Assembly: GCA_017517145.1 (NCBI GenBank)
Contig: JAFXAJ010000008.1
Coordinates: 1 to 44,455 of the forward strand
Reading direction: 5' to 3'
DNA: 44,455 bases
Source of the DNA: Ruminococcus sp.
Lineage (GTDB): Bacteria; Bacillota; Clostridia; Oscillospirales; Ruminococcaceae
Of this stretch, positions 15,643 to 22,948 are shown piece by piece. A model generated the notes under the pieces. It was not told where the DNA came from, did not search any database, and worked only from the letters and a program-made list of their open reading frames with translations. A program made the position numbers and the translations under genes. Every line of letters starts with the position of its first letter. The stretch's first letter is position 1.

Positions 15643-16863
15643 ATGGAAAAAAGAGGAATTAGCAAACTGGATTTAAAAAGACGCAATAGAATGCAGATAC
15701 TGCGTATCATAAGAGAATACGGCCCTATTTCAAGAGTAGATGTGGCAAGTGTACTTGAAATTACCCGTGCTGCCGTTACTATCATAACTAACGAAATGAT
15801 TGAGGAAGGCGTTCTCGTGGAAATCGGAGAAGCTCCCGTAAACGCTGAAAAGCTCCAGAAGGGCAGAAGAAAGATCCTCATCGACATCAATGTCAACAGC
15901 CGCTTCGCACTGGGCGCTACCGTTGACGAAAAGGAAGTTACCGTAGGACTTACAAACCTCAATTCAGAGGTTCTCGATAAGTCAAGCATGATTATTGATG
16001 AGAGAACTACAAGCAAGGACATCATCAGCTACATAATCAAGGCTTCAAACACAATGATTGAAAATTCCGCCCTTACCATGGATAAGATTCTCGGTCTCGG
16101 CGTGGGCGTTGTTCCTTCCATGTGGGGCAAGCTGAAAATCTTCTATAAGGACGGCGTTCTTGATTTCTCCACATTCATCGACAAGCTCCAGAGTGGTCTT
16201 GACCTTGATATTTGCTGCGGAAATGCCGTTGGTCTTATGGCTCTTGCAAACAATGATTTCAAGGCTCAGAGCGGCTATCAGACAAACACTGCTTTCATTC
16301 ATAACGGAAATCAGGTGAACCTCGCTATCGTAAACAAGAACGAGCTTTCCAGCGACTATGTTTCCTATACTTCCATGATTGAAAAGTTCATCGTATGCCC
16401 TAACGGCAGACCTTACGAGGGCTATCCCAACGGCTCTGTAAAGGGCGAGCTTTCACGTAATGCCATGCTTTCAGCTATCTGGGAAATCTTCTCCAAGGAC
16501 AATACTCCTATCCTCTGGGAGCTCACAGAGGGCGATAAGAATAAGGTCAATATGGATAATGTATTCATGGCTCTCATGCGCGGCGAAGAACCCGTAAAGA
16601 ACGTGGTTGATGATATTATCTCTAAGTTCACCGTTCTTGTTAATAATATCGCTATCAGCCACTTTGCAAAGAAGATCGTCATCCATAACTACAAGCTCAA
16701 CGAAAAGCAGTTTGACTACGTAAAGCGTGAGATGATTCGCCTCGTAAGTGAAGAAATTGCTGACAGAGTAGTGCTCTCCAGCCTTGACGGAAAAAATAAC
16801 TTCCTCGGCGGATGCGCTCTTATCATTCAGGAGAATTTCTACACCAAGGGCGGCATGAAATAA
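15643..16863 (+). CDS. ROK-family transcription regulator (NagC/XylR type)
   Basis: The protein is 406 residues from the ATG at 15643, which follows AAGGAATGGAG; the open frame reaches further upstream but without an SD or family similarity. Residues about 10-70 form a winged helix-turn-helix (NRMQILRIIREYGPISRVDV, then ITRAAVTIITNEMIEEGVLVE) as in ROK repressors. The rest matches the two-lobed sugar-kinase-like ROK body (LGLGVGVVPSMWG). The segment where sugar kinases have the catalytic Asp reads CGNAVGLMALAN, and the zinc-binding Cys cluster is not evident, so it is probably a sensor without kinase activity. ROK regulators usually respond to sugars. No neighbouring sugar operon tells which one. 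It is monocistronic with its own terminator. Confidence 0.8.
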   Translation: MEKRGISKLDLKRRNRMQILRIIREYGPISRVDVASVLEITRAAVTIITNEMIEEGVLVEIGEAPVNAEKLQKGRRKILIDINVNSRFALGATVDEKEVTVGLTNLNSEVLDKSSMIIDERTTSKDIISYIIKASNTMIENSALTMDKILGLGVGVVPSMWGKLKIFYKDGVLDFSTFIDKLQSGLDLDICCGNAVGLMALANNDFKAQSGYQTNTAFIHNGNQVNLAIVNKNELSSDYVSYTSMIEKFIVCPNGRPYEGYPNGSVKGELSRNAMLSAIWEIFSKDNTPILWELTEGDKNKVNMDNVFMALMRGEEPVKNVVDDIISKFTVLVNNIAISHFAKKIVIHNYKLNEKQFDYVKREMIRLVSEEIADRVVLSSLDGKNNFLGGCALIIQENFYTKGGMK

Positions 16864-16891
16864 TTCGTAATGCGTAATTAAATAAAGCAAG

Positions 16892-16920
16892 ATACCCGTG
16901 AAGATTTGCTCCACGGGTAT
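16892..16920 (+). terminator. Terminator of the ROK regulator gene
   Basis: ATACCCGTG and CACGGGTAT pair over 11 bases and are followed by TTTC. Confidence 0.75.
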
Positions 16921-16933
16921 TTTCATGAAATCA

Positions 16934-16965
16934 AAAAAGCTGTCTGACCCATCTGACAGCTTTTT
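16934..16965 (-). terminator. Terminator of the nine-gene acetyltransferase operon
   Basis: AAAAAGCTGTC and GACAGCTTTTT form an 11-base stem, with T tracts on both strands. On the minus strand it touches the stop of the last gene. Confidence 0.8.
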
Positions 16966-17519
16966 CAATAATTTCCAAATTTCACCGGGAGTTGCTCTGT
17001 AATATGTTCCCCGATAATTTTTTCCATCCAGATCATATCATACCACTTATTAAACTTGTAACCGCATTTGTGAAATGTTCCCACGAGGGTATATCCCATT
17101 TTTTCATGAAAATACATACTTGCATTTGTCAAGTGTTCATCTTCTGTCGAAGTATACGCAATGCAGGCATTGAGATTGAGAATCCCCATATTTCCAAGCA
17201 GTTTTTCAAGTGCATCATAAAGAGATTTTCCAACTCCTGAACGGCGTTGATTTTCCCTGACATAAATCGTAGTTTCAACCGCATAATTATAAGCGGCTCT
17301 GTCCTTGAATTTAGCAGCATAGGCATAGCCGAGGATTTTTCCGCTGTTATCAACTGCTTTCAAGAAGGGATATTCTGCGGTTATTTTCCGGATTCTATCG
17401 GCAAATTCTTCTGCTGATGGAACATCATATTCAAAGGAAACTGCTGTTTTTTCAACGTAGGGAGCATATATTTCAAGTAAATCTGCCGTATCTTTCTCAT
17501 TTACTCTTTCAATTCTCAT
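16965..17519 (-). CDS. GNAT N-acetyltransferase, phosphinothricin/MnaT-like
   Basis: This 184-residue protein would move an acetyl group from acetyl-CoA to an amine. The order of motifs fits the PAT/MnaT (YncA) branch of GNAT: start RIERVNEKDTADLLEIYAPY, the acetyl-CoA loop QRRSGVGKSLYDALEKLL, and the closing VGTFHKCGYKFNKWYDMIWM with the branch-typical GYK(F)...W.D. Known members acetylate methionine sulfoximine or phosphinothricin and similar amino acids. It is the last gene of the operon, ten bases after the small membrane protein gene, and runs into the operon terminator. Substrate is inferred from family only. Confidence 0.85.
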   Translation of the reverse strand: MRIERVNEKDTADLLEIYAPYVEKTAVSFEYDVPSAEEFADRIRKITAEYPFLKAVDNSGKILGYAYAAKFKDRAAYNYAVETTIYVRENQRRSGVGKSLYDALEKLLGNMGILNLNACIAYTSTEDEHLTNASMYFHEKMGYTLVGTFHKCGYKFNKWYDMIWMEKIIGEHITEQLPVKFGNY

Positions 17520-17529
17520 GATTTATCTC

Positions 17530-17862
17530 CTAAAAAAGTTCAAAATTTATCCAGAACAATACAATACTTAGTATGATAACCGCAATAGATGACAAAATAG
17601 GAATACATACCATCCACTTTTTTATTTTATACATCCGCTTAAAGAGATAAATCATGGCACTGAAGTATGTAAAAATATAGCTCACAATCAGCATCACCTC
17701 AATAACGCTGTCCACAACATTGTGAATATAAAAGTCTTTGCTGCTTATCCAACGTTCTGTTTCTGCTACAGCAAATATTCCAAAAATCATACAATAATAA
17801 GCCATTGCAGAAGATAAAATCAGCCAAATCACGGCGATGATTGACTTTAACTTATTTTTCAT
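17530..17862 (-). CDS. Small membrane protein, unknown
   Basis: The start at 17862 (MKNKLKSIIAV, with GGGAGA eight bases upstream) gives 110 residues. A longer frame to 17943 would lie deep in the methyltransferase gene. Three hydrophobic segments are visible (IIAVIWLILSSAMAYYCMIF, then VMLIVSYIFTYFSAMIYLF, and a C-terminal IPILSSIAVIILSIVLFW). There are no recognisable catalytic motifs. The start overlaps the end of the methyltransferase gene by 11 bases, so it is probably translated from the same transcript. I do not recognise the family. Confidence 0.7.
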   Translation of the reverse strand: MKNKLKSIIAVIWLILSSAMAYYCMIFGIFAVAETERWISSKDFYIHNVVDSVIEVMLIVSYIFTYFSAMIYLFKRMYKIKKWMVCIPILSSIAVIILSIVLFWINFELF

Positions 17863-18658
17863 CAGTTCTTTCTCCCACAATAACAACATGATTACTCGCC
17901 CCGAGAGTAGATTTCTCACGGCATACGCTGTAGTGATAATCACACCAGATTCTGAACTGCTCCTCGTTCCACTTGTCCACTTTTTCGTTGAACTGGGGTG
18001 TCATGCCGTCCTGTGCAAAATGGTCAATTACGGTCAAACCATTTTCACTGTAAAGGCGCTCCATTTCCTCTGCTGAGGAATAATATGTGTCCGTCCAGAA
18101 ACATTTTTCGTCGTCGTGACGGAGAACTCCCGTGGATATGAGCTGATTTGCAAGGTCAGCGTCAAGGAAATATTCATTCTGCATGGCGATATACTGGAAA
18201 ATATAGTATCTCGGTATATATGCTGTTACAAGCAGGCCTCCCTTTTTCAGTACACGCAGGCTCTCACTGAGACATTTCGCTCTTTTCTCCTCGTCAATGA
18301 GATGATAGAAAGGTCCCATATTCAGCACAACGTCAAAGCTTTCGTCCTCGTAAATACTCATATCGCAGGCGTCAAGAACGGCAGTTTTCACGTTATATTC
18401 TTTTTCTGCAATGATTTTATCCATAATTTCAACATGACGGGGAGTTATATCTGTTGCGGTCACTTCATGTCCCTGCTCCGCAAGATGAAATGCATAAATA
18501 CCTGTTCCGGCGGCGCAGTCAAGGATTTTTTTACTTCCGTCAATAATCTCGTCCAGTATCCTCGATGTTGTGATAAATTCTATTCTTCTTGCGTTATTGG
18601 TGGAGAGTCTGTCCTCCTCACGGTAATTCTCGTAATTTTCTACTACATAATTTGTCAT
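17852..18658 (-). CDS. SAM-dependent methyltransferase (class I)
   Basis: The protein has about 268 residues from the ATG at 18658, which follows AAAGGA and overlaps the previous gene by four bases. The Rossmann-fold SAM site is clear: motif I ILDCAAGTGIYAFHLAEQGH, motif II VTATDITPRHVEIM, the acidic VLDACDMSIYEDESFDVVLN, and GPFYHLI near motif IV. That last segment is typical of small-molecule or ubiquinone-type methyltransferases of the UbiE/methyltransf_11/25 kind. The C-terminal part contains a WNEEQFRIWCDYHYSVC region which may bind substrate. Nothing in the sequence fixes the substrate. Its neighbours are acetyltransferases and a kinase-like protein. Confidence 0.87.
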   Translation of the reverse strand: MTNYVVENYENYREEDRLSTNNARRIEFITTSRILDEIIDGSKKILDCAAGTGIYAFHLAEQGHEVTATDITPRHVEIMDKIIAEKEYNVKTAVLDACDMSIYEDESFDVVLNMGPFYHLIDEEKRAKCLSESLRVLKKGGLLVTAYIPRYYIFQYIAMQNEYFLDADLANQLISTGVLRHDDEKCFWTDTYYSSAEEMERLYSENGLTVIDHFAQDGMTPQFNEKVDKWNEEQFRIWCDYHYSVCREKSTLGASNHVVIVGERTDEK

Positions 18659-19203
18659 AATTTTTTCCTTTCGATACAATAGCATATTTCTCCGTGGGGC
18701 AGTTCATTTTCTCTGCGGAAACGCTCTACATTGTCCGTTGTGTGCATAGCAGATTTTTCAAGAACTCTCCCCGATTTTGTATTTTCAATCCTGTGATACG
18801 CTTCAAGCTTCACAAAATCTGTGTGATTGAATGTAAAGTCTATAACTGCTTGCAAAGCCTCCCCTGCATATCCTTTTCCCCAGAAACTTTTGCCGATACA
18901 ATACTCGATTTCGGCTGTTTTACAGTCGGAATATACACGGCAAAAAGCAATTTGCCCGATACATTCGCCGCTGTTTTTTTCAATAATTGCCCAGCGGTAA
19001 AAATCGGTATTGTCGTATCTTTCCACATATTCCCCCACAAGCTTTTCCACCTGCGGCAGGGTTGTATAAACTGGCTCGCCGTACTCACCTTGAATATTCT
19101 CGTCAGCTATCCAGTTTCGGAGCATATCTTCACAGTCATTCATATTAAATGGTCGGCAGATAAGCCGAGGTGTTTCAAATGGTTTTGTGGCTGTGTGTGA
19201 CAT
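18655..19203 (-). CDS. GNAT acetyltransferase, RimJ/RimL type (copy 1)
   Basis: This 182-residue protein has the RimJ/RimL layout: TPRLICRPFNMNDCEDMLRN at the N-terminus, then YRWAIIEKNSGECIGQIAF, the strand AEIEYCIGKSFWGKGYAGEA carrying the acetyl-CoA loop, and a shortened C-terminal part with NTKSGRVLEKSAM. The family acetylates N-terminal amines of proteins or small amines. It is closely related in sequence to the gene at 21315-21881 (shared NWIADE/YWVADE, EPVYTT/EPVYST, YRWAIIEK, GECIGQIA), so the two are paralogs. The end of this copy differs and looks degenerate (SAMHTTDNVERFRRENELPH where the paralog has a normal CGFTYEGTLRD). It may have a changed substrate. Confidence 0.85.
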   Translation of the reverse strand: MSHTATKPFETPRLICRPFNMNDCEDMLRNWIADENIQGEYGEPVYTTLPQVEKLVGEYVERYDNTDFYRWAIIEKNSGECIGQIAFCRVYSDCKTAEIEYCIGKSFWGKGYAGEALQAVIDFTFNHTDFVKLEAYHRIENTKSGRVLEKSAMHTTDNVERFRRENELPHGEICYCIERKKL

Positions 19204-19207
19204 TTTA

Positions 19208-19834
19208 TCAGCTCCCTAAAATAAGTAATTCACTAATATCGGTTATTTCATAATCGGAAATATAGTTCCTGTTTAATGGCTTCTGAACAGAAAATAACCC
19301 CTGAACTATCCTCACCGTTTTCATGCCGATATTTTTTGCAGGAAAAATATCATTTTCCAGTCTGTCGCCAATCATAACTGCCTCACTTGGCAAACATTCC
19401 GCCAGTTCCAATGCCCTTTCAAAAAATTTTTCATCAGGCTTGAAAAGATTTTCACGTTCAGATAAAAGGCATATTCTGAAAAAGTCAAATAATCCATCTT
19501 TTTTCAATCTTTCCAGCGTGTCGGCTGGTTGATTTGCTATAATTCCTAAGTTGTATGAAACCGAAAGCTTTTTTATAACATCAAGCACGTTTGGATACAA
19601 CTTTTCATTCTTATTTGAATACGGTTCATTTTCTGTTATACCAAAGCTGATTCGTGCAGCTGTAAATGGTGATGGCGCATATTCCGCAGCAGCCCTCTGC
19701 ATTTCTCTGTAAAACACCTCATAAGTTATGTCTGAATTGATTTTTTTAAGAAGTTTTTCAACACGTTCTTTATCAGACAATGTTTCGTCATAAATCGTTC
19801 CGCCTAAATCAAAAAACAGCCATTTACTTTTCAT
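19208..19834 (-). CDS. HAD-superfamily hydrolase
   Basis: The 208-residue protein starts with the HAD motif I FFDLGGTIYDE and has motif II near SYNLGIIANQP, the motif III Lys near NLFKPDEKFFERAL, and motif IV VMIGDRLENDIF. The helical cap lies between residues 15 and 90. In motif I the second Asp of DxDxT is Gly (DLGGT), as in some HAD branches such as those with DLGGV; this may lower phosphatase activity or point to another substrate. It sits four bases upstream of an acetyltransferase gene and three bases after the P-loop kinase gene, so it could remove a phosphate from a small molecule handled in this operon. Confidence 0.85.
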   Translation of the reverse strand: MKSKWLFFDLGGTIYDETLSDKERVEKLLKKINSDITYEVFYREMQRAAAEYAPSPFTAARISFGITENEPYSNKNEKLYPNVLDVIKKLSVSYNLGIIANQPADTLERLKKDGLFDFFRICLLSERENLFKPDEKFFERALELAECLPSEAVMIGDRLENDIFPAKNIGMKTVRIVQGLFSVQKPLNRNYISDYEITDISELLILGS

Positions 19835-19837
19835 TGA

Positions 19838-20452
19838 CTACTCCTTTATGATGTAATCTGCATTTTCAGCAGGGGAATATACAGCGGTATAATGACGTTC
19901 AGCGGGGAAATAACGATTGTCATACTTTGCTTTAATCTGCTCTTTATTACCAATATATCCGTCCCTTTCAAGAACACGTTCAAGTCTGATTTTTTCGGGA
20001 ATATCAATGTAAATCATATAATCGAAAACGTCTTTGAGTTCATTTCTCTGCAAAAAAACACCTTCTATAATCACAATGCTTCCCTCAGGTACATTTATCC
20101 TGTTGATGAAATATGTATCATTATCCTTGTCATAAAGCTCAATTTCAGTTATAAAATCACTGCCGTTTTTTATCGGTGTTATAATCTCATTCACCAGATA
20201 ATCATAACGCCACTGGAGATTATAGTAACATTCCCACTCAGCATAGTTGTCGTTGTATCTCACTGCTCTCGGATGAATAAAATCATCTATATGAAGCAGT
20301 GTGACGCTGTATTTTGCATTTTCCAAAAGCTTGCAAAGTTCCTCTGAAATGGTGCTTTTGCCTGCACCTCCTAAACCGTCAATGCCGATGATAAGTGTAT
20401 GTTTTGAATTATGCATTTTCTTAATCTGTTTTGTGATGTTAGTGATTTTCAT
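19838..20452 (-). CDS. P-loop nucleoside/uridine kinase-like protein
   Basis: The 204-residue protein has a Walker A (GIDGLGGAGKST) near residues 23-34, the substrate-side Asp pair in LLHIDDFIHPR, and the strand VPEGSIVIIEGVFLQRNELK that in uridine kinases carries the Walker B-like Glu. A lid with Arg residues follows (RLERVLERDGYIGNKEQIKA). This matches small uridine kinase/phosphoribulokinase-like enzymes, which phosphorylate the 5' hydroxyl of nucleosides or related sugars. The start overlaps the end of the membrane-protein gene by 14 bases and the end lies three bases from the HAD gene. Substrate is not deducible; antibiotic or nucleoside phosphorylation are both possible. Confidence 0.83.
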   Translation of the reverse strand: MKITNITKQIKKMHNSKHTLIIGIDGLGGAGKSTISEELCKLLENAKYSVTLLHIDDFIHPRAVRYNDNYAEWECYYNLQWRYDYLVNEIITPIKNGSDFITEIELYDKDNDTYFINRINVPEGSIVIIEGVFLQRNELKDVFDYMIYIDIPEKIRLERVLERDGYIGNKEQIKAKYDNRYFPAERHYTAVYSPAENADYIIKE

Positions 20453-20843
20453 TATATTCTCCTTTTACAATCTTTCTTTTTCTAAATTTATCAATAATAA
20501 ATAATATCATATTCGCCAGACCAATCAGCAGAACAAGTGCCGCTACCAGAAGCCAATAAAAGAATTGTCCCAACCCCGAAAAAAAGCCCTCATCTTCGGG
20601 AATAAAACCACAGTTATTCAGTATTATCTGAACAATTGCACCGATTGCAAAATTCAGATATACAATCCATGGCATATAGCTTTTTATGTTGGAAATAATC
20701 CAGTATAAAAGATATATTATACCGGCAGCGATAAAAGCAATTTGTAAATTTCCGTAATCGCTCTGCATCATAAAATAACTCATTACTATAAATACAATGT
20801 GAAATATATAGCCAAGCGCTATATTAAATACTTTCTTTTTCAT
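20439..20843 (-). CDS. Four-helix membrane protein, unknown
   Basis: The 134-residue protein has about four membrane segments: ALGYIFHIVFIVMSYFMM, LQIAFIAAGIIYLLYWIIS, IVYLNFAIGAIVQIILNNCG and FFYWLLVAALVLLIGLANMI. A short acidic loop (FIPEDEGFF) separates the last two, and a positive cytosolic tail (DKFRKRKIVKGEY) ends it. No enzyme motif is visible. The start has no strong SD but is 13 bases after the preceding GNAT gene, consistent with reading from the same transcript. It may be a small integral membrane protein used for transport or sensing; I cannot assign a family. Confidence 0.75.
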   Translation of the reverse strand: MKKKVFNIALGYIFHIVFIVMSYFMMQSDYGNLQIAFIAAGIIYLLYWIISNIKSYMPWIVYLNFAIGAIVQIILNNCGFIPEDEGFFSGLGQFFYWLLVAALVLLIGLANMILFIIDKFRKRKIVKGEYNENH

Positions 20844-20856
20844 TTTATCAGCGCCC

Positions 20857-21318
20857 TTAAAAATTTATTTCTTTCTCCATAACGTCATAACAAAGAAAAT
20901 CCCCATTTTCTGTTTTTATAGTGTGATATTCCGTGAAAACATAGCCTCTTTTCAGATAAATCGGCTTTGCAGGCAACGAAGCGTCAATTATAATTTTTCT
21001 ATAGTTTTCAGCGACTTTCTTTTCGGCAAAATCAAGCAGTCTGCCGCCGAAACCCTTGCCCTGATACTTCGGCAATACAAAAAGGCGGCATATTTCGTTT
21101 TCCCTGACAGTAACAGTTCCTACAGCATTTTCGTTCTCATGCAAAACATAGACTATTCCTTTTTCAATATCGCTTATTATATTATTCTCGTTGTGGTGAC
21201 TGAGAAAAAACTCCACTGCACCCTTAGGATAATATTTTGGATATACGTTGATTATTGTCTGTGCAGTTATTATTCTGACTGCTGCCGTATCTGATAAAAC
21301 TGCCTGAGTTATATTCAT
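20857..21318 (-). CDS. GNAT N-acetyltransferase
   Basis: This 153-residue protein is a compact GNAT. After an N-terminal helix region (TAAVRIITAQTIINVYPKYY) come the central strands (GTVTVRENEICRLFVLP) and the acetyl-CoA pyrophosphate loop QGKGFGGRLLDFAEK, then the conserved end PIYLKRGYVFTEYHTIK. That last part has the Y-x-x-x-G-Y/F turn of typical small-molecule acetyltransferases. It overlaps the upstream RimJ-like gene by four bases (ATGA), so the two are probably made in step. Specific substrate unknown. Confidence 0.87.
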   Translation of the reverse strand: MNITQAVLSDTAAVRIITAQTIINVYPKYYPKGAVEFFLSHHNENNIISDIEKGIVYVLHENENAVGTVTVRENEICRLFVLPKYQGKGFGGRLLDFAEKKVAENYRKIIIDASLPAKPIYLKRGYVFTEYHTIKTENGDFLCYDVMEKEINF

Positions 21319-21881
21319 TTTTTCTCCCCCTCATACTCGCTTCTGAGGATTGAAAAATAATGTCTTCCTACGTATTCGCCGTACATATAGAAATAATCAC
21401 GGAGCGTTCCCTCGTAGGTAAATCCGCATTTCTCAATAACACGCTTTGAGGGTTTATTTATAGTCTTAGTGCAAATCTGCACCTTATGAAGATTCATTTC
21501 ATCAAATCCGAAAGCAATTACTGCTTTTGTTGCTTCTGTAGCATATCCCCTGCACTGGAAATCCGAGCCTATGCAGTATTCAATTTCCGCAAAGTGATTT
21601 TTGCTGTCAACAAGGAAATAAGCAATCTGACCGATACATTCGCCGCAGCTTTTCTCAATAATCGCCCAGCGGTAGTAATCCGCTTTTTCGTATGAACCGA
21701 TATATTTGTCAAGAAGTCCCTTTACTTCCTCTTTTGTAGAATAGACCGGCTCGGAATAAAGTGACTGTATCTTTTCATCTGCAACCCAGTATTTCAGCAT
21801 TGCTGTATCGTCGGTATATTCAAATCTGCGAAGTATAAGTCTTTCCGTTTCAATTGTTTTTGTACCGTTATGTGTAAGCAT
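21315..21881 (-). CDS. GNAT acetyltransferase, RimJ/RimL type (copy 2), first gene of operon
   Basis: The 188-residue product starts at the ATG at 21881, nine bases after AGGAGG; a GTG two codons earlier is too close to the SD. It has the full RimJ/RimL pattern: ETERLILRRFEYTDDTAML, YYRWAIIEKSCGECIGQIAY, EIEYCIGSDFQCRGYATEA, and the end NKPSKRVIEKCGFTYEGTLR with the N-x-x-S-x-x-x-x-E-K-x-G-F signature. It is the first gene after a consensus promoter, and its paralog lies 2.1 kb downstream in the same operon. The conserved end suggests this copy keeps the usual activity. Typical substrates are amino groups of peptides or small molecules. Confidence 0.88.
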   Translation of the reverse strand: MLTHNGTKTIETERLILRRFEYTDDTAMLKYWVADEKIQSLYSEPVYSTKEEVKGLLDKYIGSYEKADYYRWAIIEKSCGECIGQIAYFLVDSKNHFAEIEYCIGSDFQCRGYATEATKAVIAFGFDEMNLHKVQICTKTINKPSKRVIEKCGFTYEGTLRDYFYMYGEYVGRHYFSILRSEYEGEKK

Positions 21882-21911
21882 AGACACATACCTCCTTTAA
21901 TTTATTTTACT

Positions 21912-21940
21912 ATTATACTACTATTGCCTATAAATGTCAA
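21912..21940 (-). promoter_or_regulatory. Consensus promoter of the acetyltransferase operon
   Basis: TTGACA (21935-21940) and TATAAT (21912-21917) lie on the minus strand with an exact 17-base spacer. The leader to the ATG is about 25 bases, and the terminator of the previous gene ends ten bases upstream. Confidence 0.85.
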
Positions 21941-21949
21941 TAGATTATA

Positions 21950-21978
21950 ATAAAGAGGCGGAAAATCCGCCTCTTTAT
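21950..21978 (-). terminator. Terminator of the leader-controlled GNAT gene
   Basis: ATAAAGAGGCGG and CCGCCTCTTTAT pair around a short AT loop to give a 12-base stem, followed by TATAATC on the minus strand. It starts ten bases after the GNAT stop. Confidence 0.85.
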
Positions 21979-21987
21979 CAATTATTC

Positions 21988-22644
21988 TTACCAGTTTATT
22001 ACAGAATGACTGTGTATGTAAAATTCTTCCTGACTGGGCTGCCATGCCTTAACTTTAGGCGGAAAATTCTTATCAAATTCCTCAACAGCAGCTTCATCCT
22101 CACAAGGAGCATCTGCGTCATTAGGACGATATAACCATTTTCTGCCATCAAAAGCGTCGTCACTGAACGCCTTTACAAGAAGTGCCGCAGGGAAAATGTC
22201 TCCCTCAAAGCAAACGTTGTACTTCTTACAGCTCTTATAGCCACGTGCAACGTAATTATCGGGATTTCCGAAATTAATAACCGTGTCGTATCCCATGTTC
22301 TTTACGATTTCAAAAGTATGCTCCAGAAGTATTCTGCTGAATCCTCTGCGCTGATAGTCAGGGTGTATGCATATTGGTCCCATTGAGACAATCGGCTTCA
22401 TATTGCCGTTTTCGTCCTCAAGCGCCGCCTTTGTGTACATAATGCAGCCGATGATTTTTCCGTCTGCTTCAATTACGTGGGCAAGCTCAGGGATAAACGC
22501 CTCATGATTTCTCATAACATGGATAAAGTAATGCTCGTTACAGCCGGGGAAACTTAAATTCCAGAATGCTTCACGGGCGAGATTTTCTACTTCATGGTAG
22601 TCTTTTTCTGTTTCCAAACGGATAATATAGTCATTTTTATTCAT
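21988..22644 (-). CDS. GNAT acetyltransferase behind a leader-peptide arrangement
   Basis: The protein is 218 residues from the ATG at 22644, which follows AGGAGG at eight bases; the frame extends upstream but without coding sense. It has the GNAT core SMGPICIHPDYQRRGFSRIL with the RxxG acetyl-CoA loop, then MGYDTVINFGNPDNYVARGY, where the conserved N-x-x-Y-x-x-x-G-Y turn occurs. The C-terminal extension of about 80 residues (FEGDIFPAALLVKAF..., then FPPKVKAWQPSQEEFYIH) resembles YhbS-like N-acetyltransferases. It is separate from the nine-gene operon, having its own terminator. An upstream hairpin and short reading frame suggest regulated expression. Confidence 0.85.
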   Translation of the reverse strand: MNKNDYIIRLETEKDYHEVENLAREAFWNLSFPGCNEHYFIHVMRNHEAFIPELAHVIEADGKIIGCIMYTKAALEDENGNMKPIVSMGPICIHPDYQRRGFSRILLEHTFEIVKNMGYDTVINFGNPDNYVARGYKSCKKYNVCFEGDIFPAALLVKAFSDDAFDGRKWLYRPNDADAPCEDEAAVEEFDKNFPPKVKAWQPSQEEFYIHSHSVINW

Positions 22645-22652
22645 TATTTTTT

Positions 22653-22752
22653 CCTCCTGAAATGTGTTGACCGAACACGGGAGGCTTGTGTGAGATAGTA
22701 TTCGCAAACCTCCCGTTTACGCTGCTATCTCCTTTTTAGTTGTGTTTTTCAA
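22653..22752 (-). promoter_or_regulatory. Possible leader peptide and hairpin switch before the GNAT gene
   Basis: A TTG at 22752 has AAGGAG seven bases upstream and opens an 11-codon frame (MKNTTKKEIAA) ending in TAA at 22717-22719. The bases directly after that TAA (ACGGGAGG) pair with CCTCCCGT at 22677-22684, an eight-base stem over a 24-base loop. The released 3' arm CCTCC could also pair with the GNAT SD GGAGG at 22653-22657. This is the layout of translational attenuation leaders; function is inferred. Confidence 0.4.
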
Positions 22753-22778
22753 ACAAACTCTCCTTAAATATAAACTAC

Positions 22779-22798
22779 AAAAGCCTTTTTCAGCTTTT
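22779..22798 (-). terminator. Weak terminator after tRNA-Leu
   Basis: AAAAGC and GCTTTT form a six-base stem two bases after the tRNA CCA end, ending in its own T tract. It is weak, so read-through into the GNAT leader is possible. Confidence 0.35.
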
Positions 22799-22799
22799 T

Positions 22800-22884
<85 letters not shown>

Positions 22885-22948
22885 ATAAATCATAACACAC
22901 CGCAGACAGCAAACTGCCGCCTGCGATATGTAAACATACATTAAGGCA

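Noticed and set aside
19208..19834. HAD protein as inactive because of DLGGT
   Set aside because: Other active HAD branches also have Gly at this position, and motifs III and IV are intact, so loss of activity cannot be claimed.
16965..21881. Acetyltransferase operon as a recently acquired mobile cassette
   Set aside because: No transposase, inverted ends or integron site are visible, and promoter and SD style equal those of the neighbours.
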